Assembly: GCA_902523535.1 (NCBI GenBank)
Contig: CABYZQ010000001.1
Coordinates: 117,047 to 181,046, forward strand
Reading direction: 5' to 3'
Source of the DNA: an uncultured Pelagibacteraceae bacterium
Lineage (GTDB): Bacteria > Pseudomonadota > Alphaproteobacteria > Pelagibacterales > AG-422-B15
DNA: 64,000 nucleotides
Made by a program: the position numbers and the translations under genes. The notes below the pieces were generated by a model that made no database searches, was not told the DNA's origin, and saw only the letters and a list, made by a program, of their open reading frames with translations. Shown here piece after piece: positions 21,315 through 30,090 of the stretch; position 1 is the stretch's first letter, and each line of letters opens with the position of its first letter.

Positions 21315-21719
21315 TTAATTGCTTACGGGTTTTGTAATTAAAGAAACTTTTGAAAAGCCTGATCCAGATAACTCCCCAAGTACTCTCATTACTTTTCCGT
21401 AGTCAATTGCCTCATCTCCTCTGACGTATATCTTTGTATCTAATCTATTATCAGTTATTGCTTTTATTTTAGGAATTAATTCACCCAGTGCTATTTCTGT
21501 TTCTTGAATGTAGATTATACCAGTCTCATTGATTGTTACTTCCATTGGCTCATCATTAGATTGCAGAGAGTCAGCATTGCTTTCAGGAAGATCTACTTGT
21601 ACGCCAACTGTTAATAATGGAGCAGTAACCATAAAAATTATAAGCAGAACCAACATTACATCAACAAAAGGTGTAACATTTATATCGCTAAAGGGTTTTG
21701 AACGAGTATTTCTAATCAC
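21315..21719 (-). CDS. tolR: Tol-Pal system protein TolR (ExbD family)
   Basis: 134 residues. The N-terminal membrane segment begins INVTPFVDVMLVLLIIFMV and contains the conserved proton-handling Asp. A periplasmic ExbD-type domain with IYVRGDEAIDYGKVM follows. With TolQ it forms the stator that energises TolA. It lies 16 nt from both tolQ and tolA in the same operon. Confidence 0.96.
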   Translation of the reverse strand: MIRNTRSKPFSDINVTPFVDVMLVLLIIFMVTAPLLTVGVQVDLPESNADSLQSNDEPMEVTINETGIIYIQETEIALGELIPKIKAITDNRLDTKIYVRGDEAIDYGKVMRVLGELSGSGFSKVSLITKPVSN

Positions 21720-21735
21720 TTAATAAATTTCATGT

Positions 21736-22440
21736 TTATTTTGCATTAAGTCCTCTTGAGAAAATGACATTAAAATGTTCTTTAAATCTATACATTCGGG
21801 CATTCTCGTCATTCACTTGGCTTGTGAAAATATTATAGGCTATTACAGCTGGTATAGCTGCCAGAAGTCCTAAAGCTGTGGCAAAGAGAGCTTCGGCAAT
21901 TCCTGGTGCCACTACTGCTAAGGATGTATTTCTTGATATTGCAATTGACTGAAAAGAATTCATTATCCCCCAAACTGTTCCAAATAGACCAATAAAAGGT
22001 GTTGTTGCACCTATAGTTGCGAGATAGCTAAAGTATAGTGAGAGCTTTTCATTTTGATAATCAATTGCGGCTTCCATAATTCGATTAATTCTATCAGTAA
22101 TGCTGTCGATATTTTTTTTAGTATCTTTATTAGATTTTTCAATTTCATCTACTGCCTCAAGAAAAACATACTTTATAGGACTCTCTGAAAGATGGTGGGT
22201 GGTTGATGCAATTTCTTTGATGGAACGTCCTGACCAAAATTCTTCCTCAAATTGTTTGCTGATTTTTTTTAGAGACCTAAAAAGTCGTATTTTATGAATA
22301 ATTATTGTCCATGAGAATATTGATGCAGCAAATAATATTAGAATTACTAATTTCACTACTAAGTCAGCCCTAAAGAATAGAGACATTAAGGTGAACTCAT
22401 CGTTTATTTGACTTGTACTAATCAGAGCTTCGTTTTCCAT
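21736..22440 (-). CDS. tolQ: Tol-Pal system protein TolQ (MotA/TolQ/ExbB channel)
   Basis: 234 residues with three membrane segments (about 28-46, 140-165, 175-200). The conserved ExbB/TolQ block includes [23 protein letters not shown] and [20 protein letters not shown]. It forms the proton channel with TolR. No ybgC thioesterase gene precedes it; instead an unrelated nuclease-like gene lies 39 nt upstream. Confidence 0.97.
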   Translation of the reverse strand: MENEALISTSQINDEFTLMSLFFRADLVVKLVILILFAASIFSWTIIIHKIRLFRSLKKISKQFEEEFWSGRSIKEIASTTHHLSESPIKYVFLEAVDEIEKSNKDTKKNIDSITDRINRIMEAAIDYQNEKLSLYFSYLATIGATTPFIGLFGTVWGIMNSFQSIAISRNTSLAVVAPGIAEALFATALGLLAAIPAVIAYNIFTSQVNDENARMYRFKEHFNVIFSRGLNAK

Positions 22441-22479
22441 AGTATTATTTTAAAACTAAAAATTGTCTTAAATAGGGCA

Positions 22480-22863
22480 TCAAGTGTCAGTCTTCTTGCT
22501 TTCAAGTAAGATTTTGTATAGCTCCATAAAGTCATCTAACCTTAAAACGCACAATGAATTACCAGTTGTTTCCCTATTTCTTCTTGTAATTACCACAGGA
22601 AATGATTCTGATTTAGATGTTTCAATGTTTTCTTCCACTTGCTTAATTGACTCATGGATTTTAAATTTTTCAGTTCTCTTTGCCTCGACGTAAATATGGG
22701 GAGTATTTTTTAAATCACTTCCACCTGACGATTTTATTGCTCCACCTCCAGACAGAGGCATCCGCTGCACAAGATCGTCTCCACCAAAAACTTTTTCATT
22801 AAAATATTTGGCTAACTCCCTTTCATATCCATCACCTTTTCTTTTTGGAGAGCTGCCTGACAT
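22480..22863 (-). CDS. Putative PD-(D/E)XK endonuclease, Holliday-junction-resolvase-like
   Basis: 127 residues, no signal peptide. The layout fits a small PD-(D/E)XK nuclease: a helix with Glu14/Glu16 (KGDGYERELAKYF), then Asp50 in SGGSDLKN, then Glu60-x-Lys62 in YVEAKR, and a conserved-looking VVITRRNRE strand. This resembles phage-encoded Hjc-like resolvases and related endonucleases. It sits between yebC and tolQ, the position where alphaproteobacteria commonly carry ruvC-ruvA-ruvB. None of those genes is in the window. A role in processing recombination junctions is an inference; a generic phage-derived DNase is the alternative. Confidence 0.7.
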   Translation of the reverse strand: MSGSSPKRKGDGYERELAKYFNEKVFGGDDLVQRMPLSGGGAIKSSGGSDLKNTPHIYVEAKRTEKFKIHESIKQVEENIETSKSESFPVVITRRNRETTGNSLCVLRLDDFMELYKILLESKKTDT

Positions 22864-22931
22864 AAAAACGAATCAAAATTATCAATTCATTAAAGACTAA
22901 TTAATATATTTGGATTTTAAAAGTTAATTAA

Positions 22932-23675
22932 TCAAGCGATTCTGCTTAATTCTTCATCACTTGCCTCAAAATTTGAGAAGATCTGCTGTACATCTTCATC
23001 GCTATCAAGCTCGTTTATTAAATTTATAAGTGATTTTAACTTATCGCCATCAACTTTTACTAATACATCTGGCCTCCATTGAAAACCAGATGAAACTGGC
23101 TCACCATATTTAGCAGCTAATAAATCGTAAAACTTTGACATTGTATCGGGCAAGCATACCGCTTCATATTCATCCTCTTCTACGAAACAATCTTCTGCAC
23201 CATTTTCAATTGAAAAGTTAAAGAACTCATCCTCCGTTGCAACATCCTTATTAAATTTCAAAAAACCAAAATGTTTAAATGCATGTGAAACTGAACCTGT
23301 TTCACCTAATGATCCGCCAAACTTTTGAAATGATGATCTTACATTAGATGCCGTTCTGTTTCTATTGTCAGTAAGTGCCTCAACAATTATAGATGTACCT
23401 GCAGGACCAAATCCTTCATATCTCATTTGGTCATAATTAACAGTATCTTTATCCAAAGACTTTTTAATAGCACGATCAATATTCTCTTTTGGAAAACTTG
23501 ATGCTTTTGCAAGTTGAATTGCTGATCTTAATCTGGCGTTTTGATCAGGATCTGGGGAACCTAACTTTGCTGCAACAGTTATTTCTTTAGATAACTTAGA
23601 AAATAGTCCTGCTCTTTTTTTGTCTTGCGCACCTTTTCGGTATTGTATATTTTTAAACTTAGAGTGTCCCGCCAT
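22932..23675 (-). CDS. yebC: YebC/PmpR-family protein (transcriptional regulator or translation factor)
   Basis: 247 residues. It begins MAGHSKFKNIQYRKGAQD, close to the YebC family signature, and contains NRTASNVRSSFQKFGGSLGETGSV and YEGFGPAGTSIIVEALTDN. Members were described as DNA-binding regulators; recent work ties some to relief of ribosome stalling at difficult proline-containing sequences. It directly abuts the phosphoesterase gene upstream (no gap). In this class it usually precedes ruvC, which is absent here. Confidence 0.96.
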   Translation of the reverse strand: MAGHSKFKNIQYRKGAQDKKRAGLFSKLSKEITVAAKLGSPDPDQNARLRSAIQLAKASSFPKENIDRAIKKSLDKDTVNYDQMRYEGFGPAGTSIIVEALTDNRNRTASNVRSSFQKFGGSLGETGSVSHAFKHFGFLKFNKDVATEDEFFNFSIENGAEDCFVEEDEYEAVCLPDTMSKFYDLLAAKYGEPVSSGFQWRPDVLVKVDGDKLKSLINLINELDSDEDVQQIFSNFEASDEELSRIA

Positions 23676-24476
23676 CTAACTTCCTATTTTTCCACCAATA
23701 CGAATTGATTGAATATTTTTAGCAAGAAAATTATTATCCTGTGATTCTATGATTACACCGCATAATGTGCCTATACCATCTGCAGGAGGCACTCGTTTCC
23801 TTTCAGTGTCTTGTGTTGCAAATTTTCTGACAAATTCTTGTTTTTTAGTTCCAATAACGGAGTCATAATCACCGCACATACCTGCATCTGTTTGGTAGGC
23901 CGTTCCATGCTCCATGATGTTGGCATCAGCTGTTGGAACGTGAGTATGTGTACCTACTACTGCGGTTACACGTCCATCAAGATGATGACCCATGGCCATC
24001 TTTTCACTCGATGCTTCAGCATGAAAATCCACAAAAATGAATGATAAATCATTTACGTCAATTTTTTGCAATACCTCCTCAATTTTAAAAAAAGCATTAT
24101 CACAGGAGCGCATAAATAAATTGCCCATTATATTAATAACTGCAATTTTTTCCTTATTGTCCAGTTCATAAATATTAAAGCCTAGTCCAGGAGATCCTTC
24201 CGCAAAATTATAAGGTTTTAATAGATTTTGATCCTTATCGATGTAATTGGTGATTTCTTTTTGATCCCATAAATGATTTCCCGTAGTAATGACATTTACA
24301 CCGTAAGAATACAATTCATTACATATACTTTCAGTAATACCAAAACCACCTGCAGCGTTTTCACCATTTGCTATTACAAAATCAATATTGTGATCTTTAA
24401 TCGCTTGCGGGAGATGATCTCTTAAGGAATGCCTACCAGATCTACCCATTATATCCCCTAGGAATAAAATTTTCAT
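23676..24476 (-). CDS. YmdB-type metallophosphoesterase
   Basis: 266 residues. Metal-ligand motifs are visible: LGDIMGRSGR (Asp7), ANGENAAGG, TTGNHLWDQKEI, VDFHAEASSEKMAMGHHLDGRV and GTHTHVPTAD. They match the TIGR00282/YmdB family, calcineurin-like enzymes acting on 2',3'-cyclic nucleotides in characterised members. It overlaps the cyclo-ligase gene by 4 nt and abuts yebC. Confidence 0.92.
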   Translation of the reverse strand: MKILFLGDIMGRSGRHSLRDHLPQAIKDHNIDFVIANGENAAGGFGITESICNELYSYGVNVITTGNHLWDQKEITNYIDKDQNLLKPYNFAEGSPGLGFNIYELDNKEKIAVINIMGNLFMRSCDNAFFKIEEVLQKIDVNDLSFIFVDFHAEASSEKMAMGHHLDGRVTAVVGTHTHVPTADANIMEHGTAYQTDAGMCGDYDSVIGTKKQEFVRKFATQDTERKRVPPADGIGTLCGVIIESQDNNFLAKNIQSIRIGGKIGS

Positions 24477-25048
24477 ATTGCCTTATATAAATAACTTTCT
24501 GTTAAAATCCAATCAAGTTTTTGATCATGACCTTCAATTGGAATTTTATAAACATTTTGAAAAGAAAATCCTAATCCTACTTTAATAATTTCTTTTTCTT
24601 CTTGGAAAGAAAAATATTTATCATAAAAACCTCCACCATATCCTAGTCTAAAACCTCTTTCATTAAATGCTAGTAAAGGCACTAAGACTAGTTTTGGAAA
24701 AATAATTTCATTAGTTATCTCAGGTTCTAAAATATTATATTTATTTTTAACTAATTTAGTTCCAGTACTATATTTAAAAAAATTAATTTCATTAGTTTGA
24801 TAATCAATTTTAGGTAAGCAAATATTTAAATTTTTTTCAATCAAGTATTTATGTAGAGCATTAGTACTTAATTCAGAATTATAATCGATATATGAACCTA
24901 CATAATCACTATTTATATTATTTAATAATGGTCGTAAATGTACGTGAGACATATTTTTTTCTTCATAGTCTCTTGATAGGTGGTTTCTTCTATTGATTAA
25001 AAATTTGCGTAATATTTTTTTTTCTAGATGATGCTCTGTATTAATCAT
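24473..25048 (-). CDS. 5-formyltetrahydrofolate cyclo-ligase
   Basis: 191 residues. The C-terminal motif RLGYGGGFYDKYF binds nucleotide/phosphate and is diagnostic for the family, preceded by LVLVPLLAFNERGFRLG. It converts 5-formyl-THF to 5,10-methenyl-THF with ATP, recycling folate. Its place just downstream of zapA (23-nt gap) matches the zapA-ygfA linkage seen across proteobacteria, where 6S RNA often lies between; there is no room for it here. Confidence 0.91.
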   Translation of the reverse strand: MINTEHHLEKKILRKFLINRRNHLSRDYEEKNMSHVHLRPLLNNINSDYVGSYIDYNSELSTNALHKYLIEKNLNICLPKIDYQTNEINFFKYSTGTKLVKNKYNILEPEITNEIIFPKLVLVPLLAFNERGFRLGYGGGFYDKYFSFQEEKEIIKVGLGFSFQNVYKIPIEGHDQKLDWILTESYLYKAI

Positions 25049-25071
25049 TAATATTAATGATTAGAAATTTC

Positions 25072-25437
25072 TTAACTTGCCTGTGAAAGCTTAGATAGTA
25101 AATCTGTTAATTTTTCATTATTAGTTTCAATGTATTTTTGACTTTCCATTTGTTGTTGGTCTAAAATTTTTTCTTTTGAACTAATACTTGTTTGAAGCTC
25201 TTCAATCTTAGTCAAATTTGAACTTAATTTTTGATTAAGGTCGTGTATCTCATCAGCAATCAGCAATGAAGCCATTACCATGAGCCTTGTTTCACCTATT
25301 TTTCCAAATCTTTTGGTCAATTCTCTAACTTTAAAGTCAATTCGCGAACTAAGTTGCTTTAGGTGATTTTCTTCTCCTGGATCGCAAACTATCGCATAAT
25401 CTTGATCATTAATATTTACAACTATTTCAGGCATCAA
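25072..25437 (-). CDS. zapA: Cell division protein ZapA
   Basis: 121 residues. The N-terminal globular part reads INDQDYAIVCDPGEENHLKQL, then RLMVMASLLIADEIHDLNQKL and a C-terminal coiled coil. This is the ZapA pattern of an FtsZ-ring cross-linking protein. It abuts a second coiled-coil gene upstream and lies just before the cyclo-ligase gene. Confidence 0.88.
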   Translation of the reverse strand: MMPEIVVNINDQDYAIVCDPGEENHLKQLSSRIDFKVRELTKRFGKIGETRLMVMASLLIADEIHDLNQKLSSNLTKIEELQTSISSKEKILDQQQMESQKYIETNNEKLTDLLSKLSQAS

Positions 25438-25701
25438 TTATGAATCCAATATGTCTTTAATTGTATAAATGTTTTCATCAAGCTGAGATGAAATATTTCC
25501 GGCAATATTTTTGAGCTCTATAAAATCAGATTTTAAGATTTTAATTTCGTTTTCAAGGTGGTTATTTTCACTTAGAAGTTTTGCATTTTCATTTTCTAGA
25601 GACGAAACTTTTTTTGCTTCTTGTGACAATTTTTCAATCTCTCTACCAAGGTTAGCAATGGTATTACTGAATTGATCTTTAGTATCTTGATATGTTGACA
25701 T
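25438..25701 (-). CDS. Small coiled-coil protein upstream of zapA
   Basis: 87 residues, nearly all heptad-like (LGREIEKLSQEAKKVSSLENENAKL, NNHLENEIKILKSDFIELKNI), so a long coiled coil with no enzyme motif. It abuts zapA with no gap and is the first gene of the minus-strand unit. By position it matches small DUF4164/ZapB-like genes next to zapA in other alphaproteobacteria. A division-ring accessory role is inferred from context. Confidence 0.75.
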   Translation of the reverse strand: MSTYQDTKDQFSNTIANLGREIEKLSQEAKKVSSLENENAKLLSENNHLENEIKILKSDFIELKNIAGNISSQLDENIYTIKDILDS

Positions 25702-25765
25702 GTCGCACCCTTAATCCTTAGGGGGAGTTTAACTGTCTTTTTTATTCCCAGTCAACTTTTAAAAT

Positions 25766-25808
25766 CACAAAAAAAATTAAATTTTTTTTGTGAATAAGAT
25801 ATTATAAT
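25766..25808 (+). promoter_or_regulatory. Perfect A/T-tract palindrome and candidate -10 upstream of the tkt operon
   Basis: A perfect 27-nt inverted repeat (25766-25792, CACAAAAAAAATT then A then AATTTTTTTTGTG) lies in the divergent region between the zapA unit and tkt. A TATAAT hexamer follows at 25803-25808, 58 nt before the tkt ATG. The palindrome covers where a -35 element and operator would lie. It could be an operator, a bent A-tract element or a weak hairpin. Confidence 0.45.
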
Positions 25809-25865
25809 CTAAGACTCTTTCTACTTTATTGCTTATATTAGGCTCATTATTGGTATTATAAATAA

Positions 25866-27863
25866 ATGTCTCAAAACTTAAATTCATCTTCTATCCCTCA
25901 CGAGAATATGGCAAATGCCATAAGATTCTTATCGATTGACGCAGTGGAGAAAGCTAAGAGCGGACACCCTGGATTGCCAATGGGAATGGCTGATGTTGCC
26001 ACTATTCTTTTCACTAAATTTCTGAAATTTAATTCTGCTGCCCCCAAGTGGCATGATAGAGATAGATTTGTATTATCTGCAGGTCATGGCTCGATGCTTT
26101 TGTATTCAATACTGTATCTCACTGGTTACCGAGATATGACCATAAAAGATATCAAAAGATTTAGACAACTTGATAGTAAATGTGCAGGTCATCCAGAATA
26201 TGGACATGCTCAAGGCATTGAAACAACTACTGGCCCTCTAGGTCAAGGAATAGGAAATGCTGTAGGAATGGCATTAGCTGAAAAAATACTGAGCAGCCAA
26301 TTTGGAGATAAGATTATCGATCACTATACATACGTAATAGCTAGTGATGGAGACTTGATGGAAGGCATATCTCATGAGGTCGCTTCATTAGCGGGTCATT
26401 TGAAGTTAAATAAGCTAATTGTTTTTTTTGATGATAATGGAATTTCAATTGATGGACCTGTTAAACTCTCGAATTCTGAAAATACAATTGACCGTTTTAA
26501 GGCCTATGGATGGAATACGATAAAAATTAATGGGCATAATAAAGATGAAATTATAAAAGCAATAACAAAAGCTAAAAAATCAAAAAAACCGACTCTAATT
26601 TCTTGTAAAACAAAAATTGGCTTCGGCTCACCTAACAAGCAAGGTAAATCTTCCTCTCATGGCAGTCCACTTGGGAAAGAGGAAGTAAGCTTAACTAGAT
26701 CCAAACTAAAGTGGCCCCATAAGCCCTTTGCGGTTCCAATAGATGTATTAAATGAATGGAAAAAGTCTGGCAAGAGATCGACTGATGTATATAAAAAATG
26801 GAAAATAGATTTTGAAAAAATGTCCAAAAAGAAAAGAGATGAATTTGAAAGAAGAATTAACGGAAATATTCCAAAAAAAGTTAATCTGATTTTAAGCAAG
26901 TTTAAAAAAGGCTCAATTAAGAAACCAATTGATATAGCAACGCGACAAGCCTCTGAGATGGTGATTAACCAAATTGGACCCATCATGCCAGAATTAGTTG
27001 GTGGATCTGCAGATCTTACCGGTTCAAACAACACTAAAGGTAACAAAGTAGATGTTATTAATTCAAAAAATTACCGAGGTAACTATATCTATTATGGAAT
27101 AAGAGAGCATGGAATGGCAGCCATTATGAATGGCTTATCATTACATAGGGGCATTATACCTTTTGGAGGAACATTTTTAATATTTTTAGATTACTGTAAG
27201 CCTTCTCTTAGACTTGCAGCTCTTATGAAGCAAAGGGCTATTTATATTTTAACACACGACTCAATTGGCTTGGGTGAAGATGGCCCTACTCATCAACCAA
27301 TTGAACAGTTGGCATCCCTCAGGGCAACACCAAATGTAAAAGTATTTCGGCCTGCTGATGTTATAGAAACAGCTGAAGCTTGGGAATTGGCTTTATCAAA
27401 TCAAAAAGGTCCATCTGTTATTGCCCTAACTAGACAAAAGCTGCCTATGCTTAGAAGGAAATATTACACAAAAAATATTAGTTCTCAGGGCGCATATGAA
27501 ATTAAAAGTAACTCTAAAAATCCAGATATTTCAGTCTATGCCTCAGGTTCTGAGGTAGAAATAGGAATTCAGCTAATGAGTCTACTAGAAAAAAAGAAAA
27601 AAAATGTAAGAGTGATTTCAGTACCCTGCATGGAGCTATTTAAAATTCAAAATAAGACATATCAAAAAAAGATCAGAGGGAATTCTAAGTTAAATATATC
27701 AATTGAAGCAGGCTCAAGTTTTGGATGGAGTGACATCTGTGGAGGAAATACTGTGAATATATGCATGAGAGATTTTGGAGCCAGCGCTCCTTATCAAAAA
27801 CTTTATGATTACTATGGCTTCACAGCAAAAAAAATATTAAAGCAAGTAATTAAAAAAATATAG
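25866..27863 (+). CDS. tkt: Transketolase
   Basis: 665 residues, the family length. ThDP-binding elements are visible: SAGHGSMLLYSILYLTGY, GPLGQGIGNAVGMALAEK and the ASDGDLMEGISHE...DDNGISIDG segment with the GDG...N motif. The C-terminal half has GIREHGMAAIMNGL and LTHDSIGLGEDGPTHQP. It interconverts pentose and triose/hexose phosphates. First gene of tkt-gap-pgk-fba-efp-suhB, separated from gap by 11 nt. Confidence 0.97.
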   Translation: MSQNLNSSSIPHENMANAIRFLSIDAVEKAKSGHPGLPMGMADVATILFTKFLKFNSAAPKWHDRDRFVLSAGHGSMLLYSILYLTGYRDMTIKDIKRFRQLDSKCAGHPEYGHAQGIETTTGPLGQGIGNAVGMALAEKILSSQFGDKIIDHYTYVIASDGDLMEGISHEVASLAGHLKLNKLIVFFDDNGISIDGPVKLSNSENTIDRFKAYGWNTIKINGHNKDEIIKAITKAKKSKKPTLISCKTKIGFGSPNKQGKSSSHGSPLGKEEVSLTRSKLKWPHKPFAVPIDVLNEWKKSGKRSTDVYKKWKIDFEKMSKKKRDEFERRINGNIPKKVNLILSKFKKGSIKKPIDIATRQASEMVINQIGPIMPELVGGSADLTGSNNTKGNKVDVINSKNYRGNYIYYGIREHGMAAIMNGLSLHRGIIPFGGTFLIFLDYCKPSLRLAALMKQRAIYILTHDSIGLGEDGPTHQPIEQLASLRATPNVKVFRPADVIETAEAWELALSNQKGPSVIALTRQKLPMLRRKYYTKNISSQGAYEIKSNSKNPDISVYASGSEVEIGIQLMSLLEKKKKNVRVISVPCMELFKIQNKTYQKKIRGNSKLNISIEAGSSFGWSDICGGNTVNICMRDFGASAPYQKLYDYYGFTAKKILKQVIKKI

Positions 27864-27874
27864 GAGATATCAAA

Positions 27875-28885
27875 ATGGCAGTAAATGTTGCAATTAGTGG
27901 GTTTGGAAGGATTGGTAGATTAGTTCTCAGATCAATTATAGAGAGTAAACGTAAGGATATTAATGTTGTTGCAATAAATGACTTAGCGCCTGTTGATACA
28001 AACGCATTCTTACTAGCGAATGATACTGTGCACGGACCTTTAAACGAAAAAATTTCTGTAAAGAAAAACAAAATGACCATTGGAAGGAAAACTATTTCAG
28101 TACTTAATGAAAGAGATCCACAAAAACTTCCATGGAAAAAAATGAAAATTGACGTAGCTCTTGAATGTACTGGTTTATTTACCTCGAAAGAAAAAGCATC
28201 TATGCATATCAAAGCTGGAGCAAAAAAAGTTCTTGTCTCTGCCCCCTGCTCTGAAGCTGATAAAACAATAGTATATGGGGTAAACGAACAAGAAATAACT
28301 CGCAATGATCTAGTTGTTTCGAATGCATCTTGCACTACGAACTGTTTGGCACCAGTAGTTAAAGTTCTTCACGAAAAATTTGGAATTGTTCATGGATATA
28401 TGACTACCATTCATGCATTTACAGGTGACCAAAGTGTTTTGGATACATTTCATCCTGATTTAAGAAGAGCTAGAGCTGCGTCAATGTCAATGATACCTAC
28501 ATCAACAGGCGCCGCTAAAGCTGTTGGGTTAGTGATGCCAGAATTATCAGGAAAGCTTGATGGAACAGCAATTAGAGTACCAACGCCCAATGTATCACTT
28601 ATCGATTTTAAATTTGTATCAAAAAAAATAATGAAAGTTGATAGTGTAAATAAAGCCATGAATGCTGCGTCGCGATCCAATAAATTGAAAGGCATACTTA
28701 ACGTTAATTCAGAGCCACTGGTTTCATCAGATTTTAATCATAATCCTGCCTCATCAAATTTTGACCTGACTCAGACACAAGTTATAGATGGAAAATTTGG
28801 AAGAGTTTTAAGCTGGTATGACAATGAATGGGGTTTCTCAAATAGAATGTGTGATACTGCAGTAGCAATGAAAAAATCAAAATAG
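27875..28885 (+). CDS. gap: Glyceraldehyde-3-phosphate dehydrogenase
   Basis: 336 residues. The Rossmann motif is GFGRIGRLVLR, the catalytic cysteine lies in SNASCTTNCLAPV and WYDNEWGFSNRM is near the C-terminus. It catalyses the phosphorylating step of glycolysis, or the reverse in gluconeogenesis. GGAGAT precedes the ATG. Only 2 nt separate it from pgk. Confidence 0.97.
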   Translation: MAVNVAISGFGRIGRLVLRSIIESKRKDINVVAINDLAPVDTNAFLLANDTVHGPLNEKISVKKNKMTIGRKTISVLNERDPQKLPWKKMKIDVALECTGLFTSKEKASMHIKAGAKKVLVSAPCSEADKTIVYGVNEQEITRNDLVVSNASCTTNCLAPVVKVLHEKFGIVHGYMTTIHAFTGDQSVLDTFHPDLRRARAASMSMIPTSTGAAKAVGLVMPELSGKLDGTAIRVPTPNVSLIDFKFVSKKIMKVDSVNKAMNAASRSNKLKGILNVNSEPLVSSDFNHNPASSNFDLTQTQVIDGKFGRVLSWYDNEWGFSNRMCDTAVAMKKSK

Positions 28886-28887
28886 TA

Positions 28888-30084
28888 ATGCTAGATGTCT
28901 CTAATCTAAAAAAAATTACTGAAAAAAACAAAACTGTATTAATAAGATTTGATCTTAACATTCCACTTAATTCTAGTGAAGGCTATATTAGTGATAGAAT
29001 AATCAGAATTAAAAAACCTGTTTTAAATCTGTTACGTGAAAATCATAAAGTCATTATTTTATCACACCTCGGTAGACCTAATGGAAAAATAAGTAATGAA
29101 CTATCATTGCAGCAAGTGGTTCCTCAGCTAGAAAAAGTTATTGAAAAAAAAATAAATTTTTTTCCAGACTGCATTGGAAACGAAATAAAAGCTAAAATTA
29201 ATTCACTTGAAAAAGGAAAAGTTATTTTGTTAGAAAACTGTAGATTTTATAAAGAAGAGGAAGAGAATGATCATAACTTCGCAAAACAGTTATCTGAGTT
29301 AGCTGATGTCTATATAAACGACGCATTCGCCTGTTCGCATCGCGCACATGCATCAATTGAGGCAATATCTCATTTTATGCCTTCATATTGTGGCGATCTA
29401 CTTGAAGAAGAAATGATTAATCTGCAAGAAGTTATTCATAAACCTCTTGGTCCCGCTCTGACAATAATAGGAGGTTCTAAAATTTCTACAAAAATTGCTG
29501 TTCTTAAAAATTTATCAAAAAAAATGGATACCATTGTTATAGCTGGTGGTATGGCAAATAACTTTTTAAAATATCACGGATATAATATCCAAAGCTCATT
29601 GCATGAAGAAAATGTCAACAACTTAATTGAAGAGATAATAAATTTTTCAGCAAAAAATAATTGTAGGTTAGTTTTACCAATTGATGTAGTTACAGCAGAT
29701 AAAGTTTCAGACAAAGCAGACGTCAAAGAGTGTGATATTGATAACATTAAAGAACAAAATATGATTCTGGATATAGGCAAAAATACATTGAAGTTAATAA
29801 AAAATGAAATTAGTAAATCTAAAACTGTATTTTGGAATGGTCCACTTGGAGTGTTTGAAACTTCTCCGTTTGACAAAGGCACTGTAGAAATTGCAAATTT
29901 TATTGGCACTCTAACTGAAAATAATAAAGTTAGGTCATTTGCTGGGGGAGGTGATACAATTTCTGCATTGGACTTAGCCCGTGTAAAAGATAAATTTTCT
30001 TATGTTTCTACTGGCGGTGGTGCATTACTTGAGCTAATAGAAGGTAAGAAATTACCAGGCCTGGTCGCGTTAGGAATTTTATAA
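28888..30084 (+). CDS. pgk: Phosphoglycerate kinase
   Basis: 398 residues. The N-terminal domain has RFDLNIPL, ILSHLGRPNG and INDAFACSHRAHASI; the nucleotide domain ends with SFAGGGDTISAL and STGGGALLELIEGKKLPGL. It transfers phosphate from 1,3-bisphosphoglycerate to ADP, reversibly. It follows gap by 2 nt and precedes fba by 6 nt in the same operon. Confidence 0.97.
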   Translation: MLDVSNLKKITEKNKTVLIRFDLNIPLNSSEGYISDRIIRIKKPVLNLLRENHKVIILSHLGRPNGKISNELSLQQVVPQLEKVIEKKINFFPDCIGNEIKAKINSLEKGKVILLENCRFYKEEEENDHNFAKQLSELADVYINDAFACSHRAHASIEAISHFMPSYCGDLLEEEMINLQEVIHKPLGPALTIIGGSKISTKIAVLKNLSKKMDTIVIAGGMANNFLKYHGYNIQSSLHEENVNNLIEEIINFSAKNNCRLVLPIDVVTADKVSDKADVKECDIDNIKEQNMILDIGKNTLKLIKNEISKSKTVFWNGPLGVFETSPFDKGTVEIANFIGTLTENNKVRSFAGGGDTISALDLARVKDKFSYVSTGGGALLELIEGKKLPGLVALGIL

Positions 30085-30090
30085 TAGGAG

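Noticed and set aside
25049-25071. 6S RNA between zapA and the cyclo-ligase gene
   Set aside because: Only 23 nt separate the genes, far too short for 6S RNA.
26657-27046. 129-residue open frame antisense to tkt
   Set aside because: It lies wholly inside a well-supported transketolase gene and shows no domain or ribosome site; it is a shadow frame.
27850-28335. 161-residue open frame antisense to gap
   Set aside because: The opposite strand encodes a clear GAPDH including the start region; the composition (many Ser, Thr, Phe) is typical of an antisense shadow.
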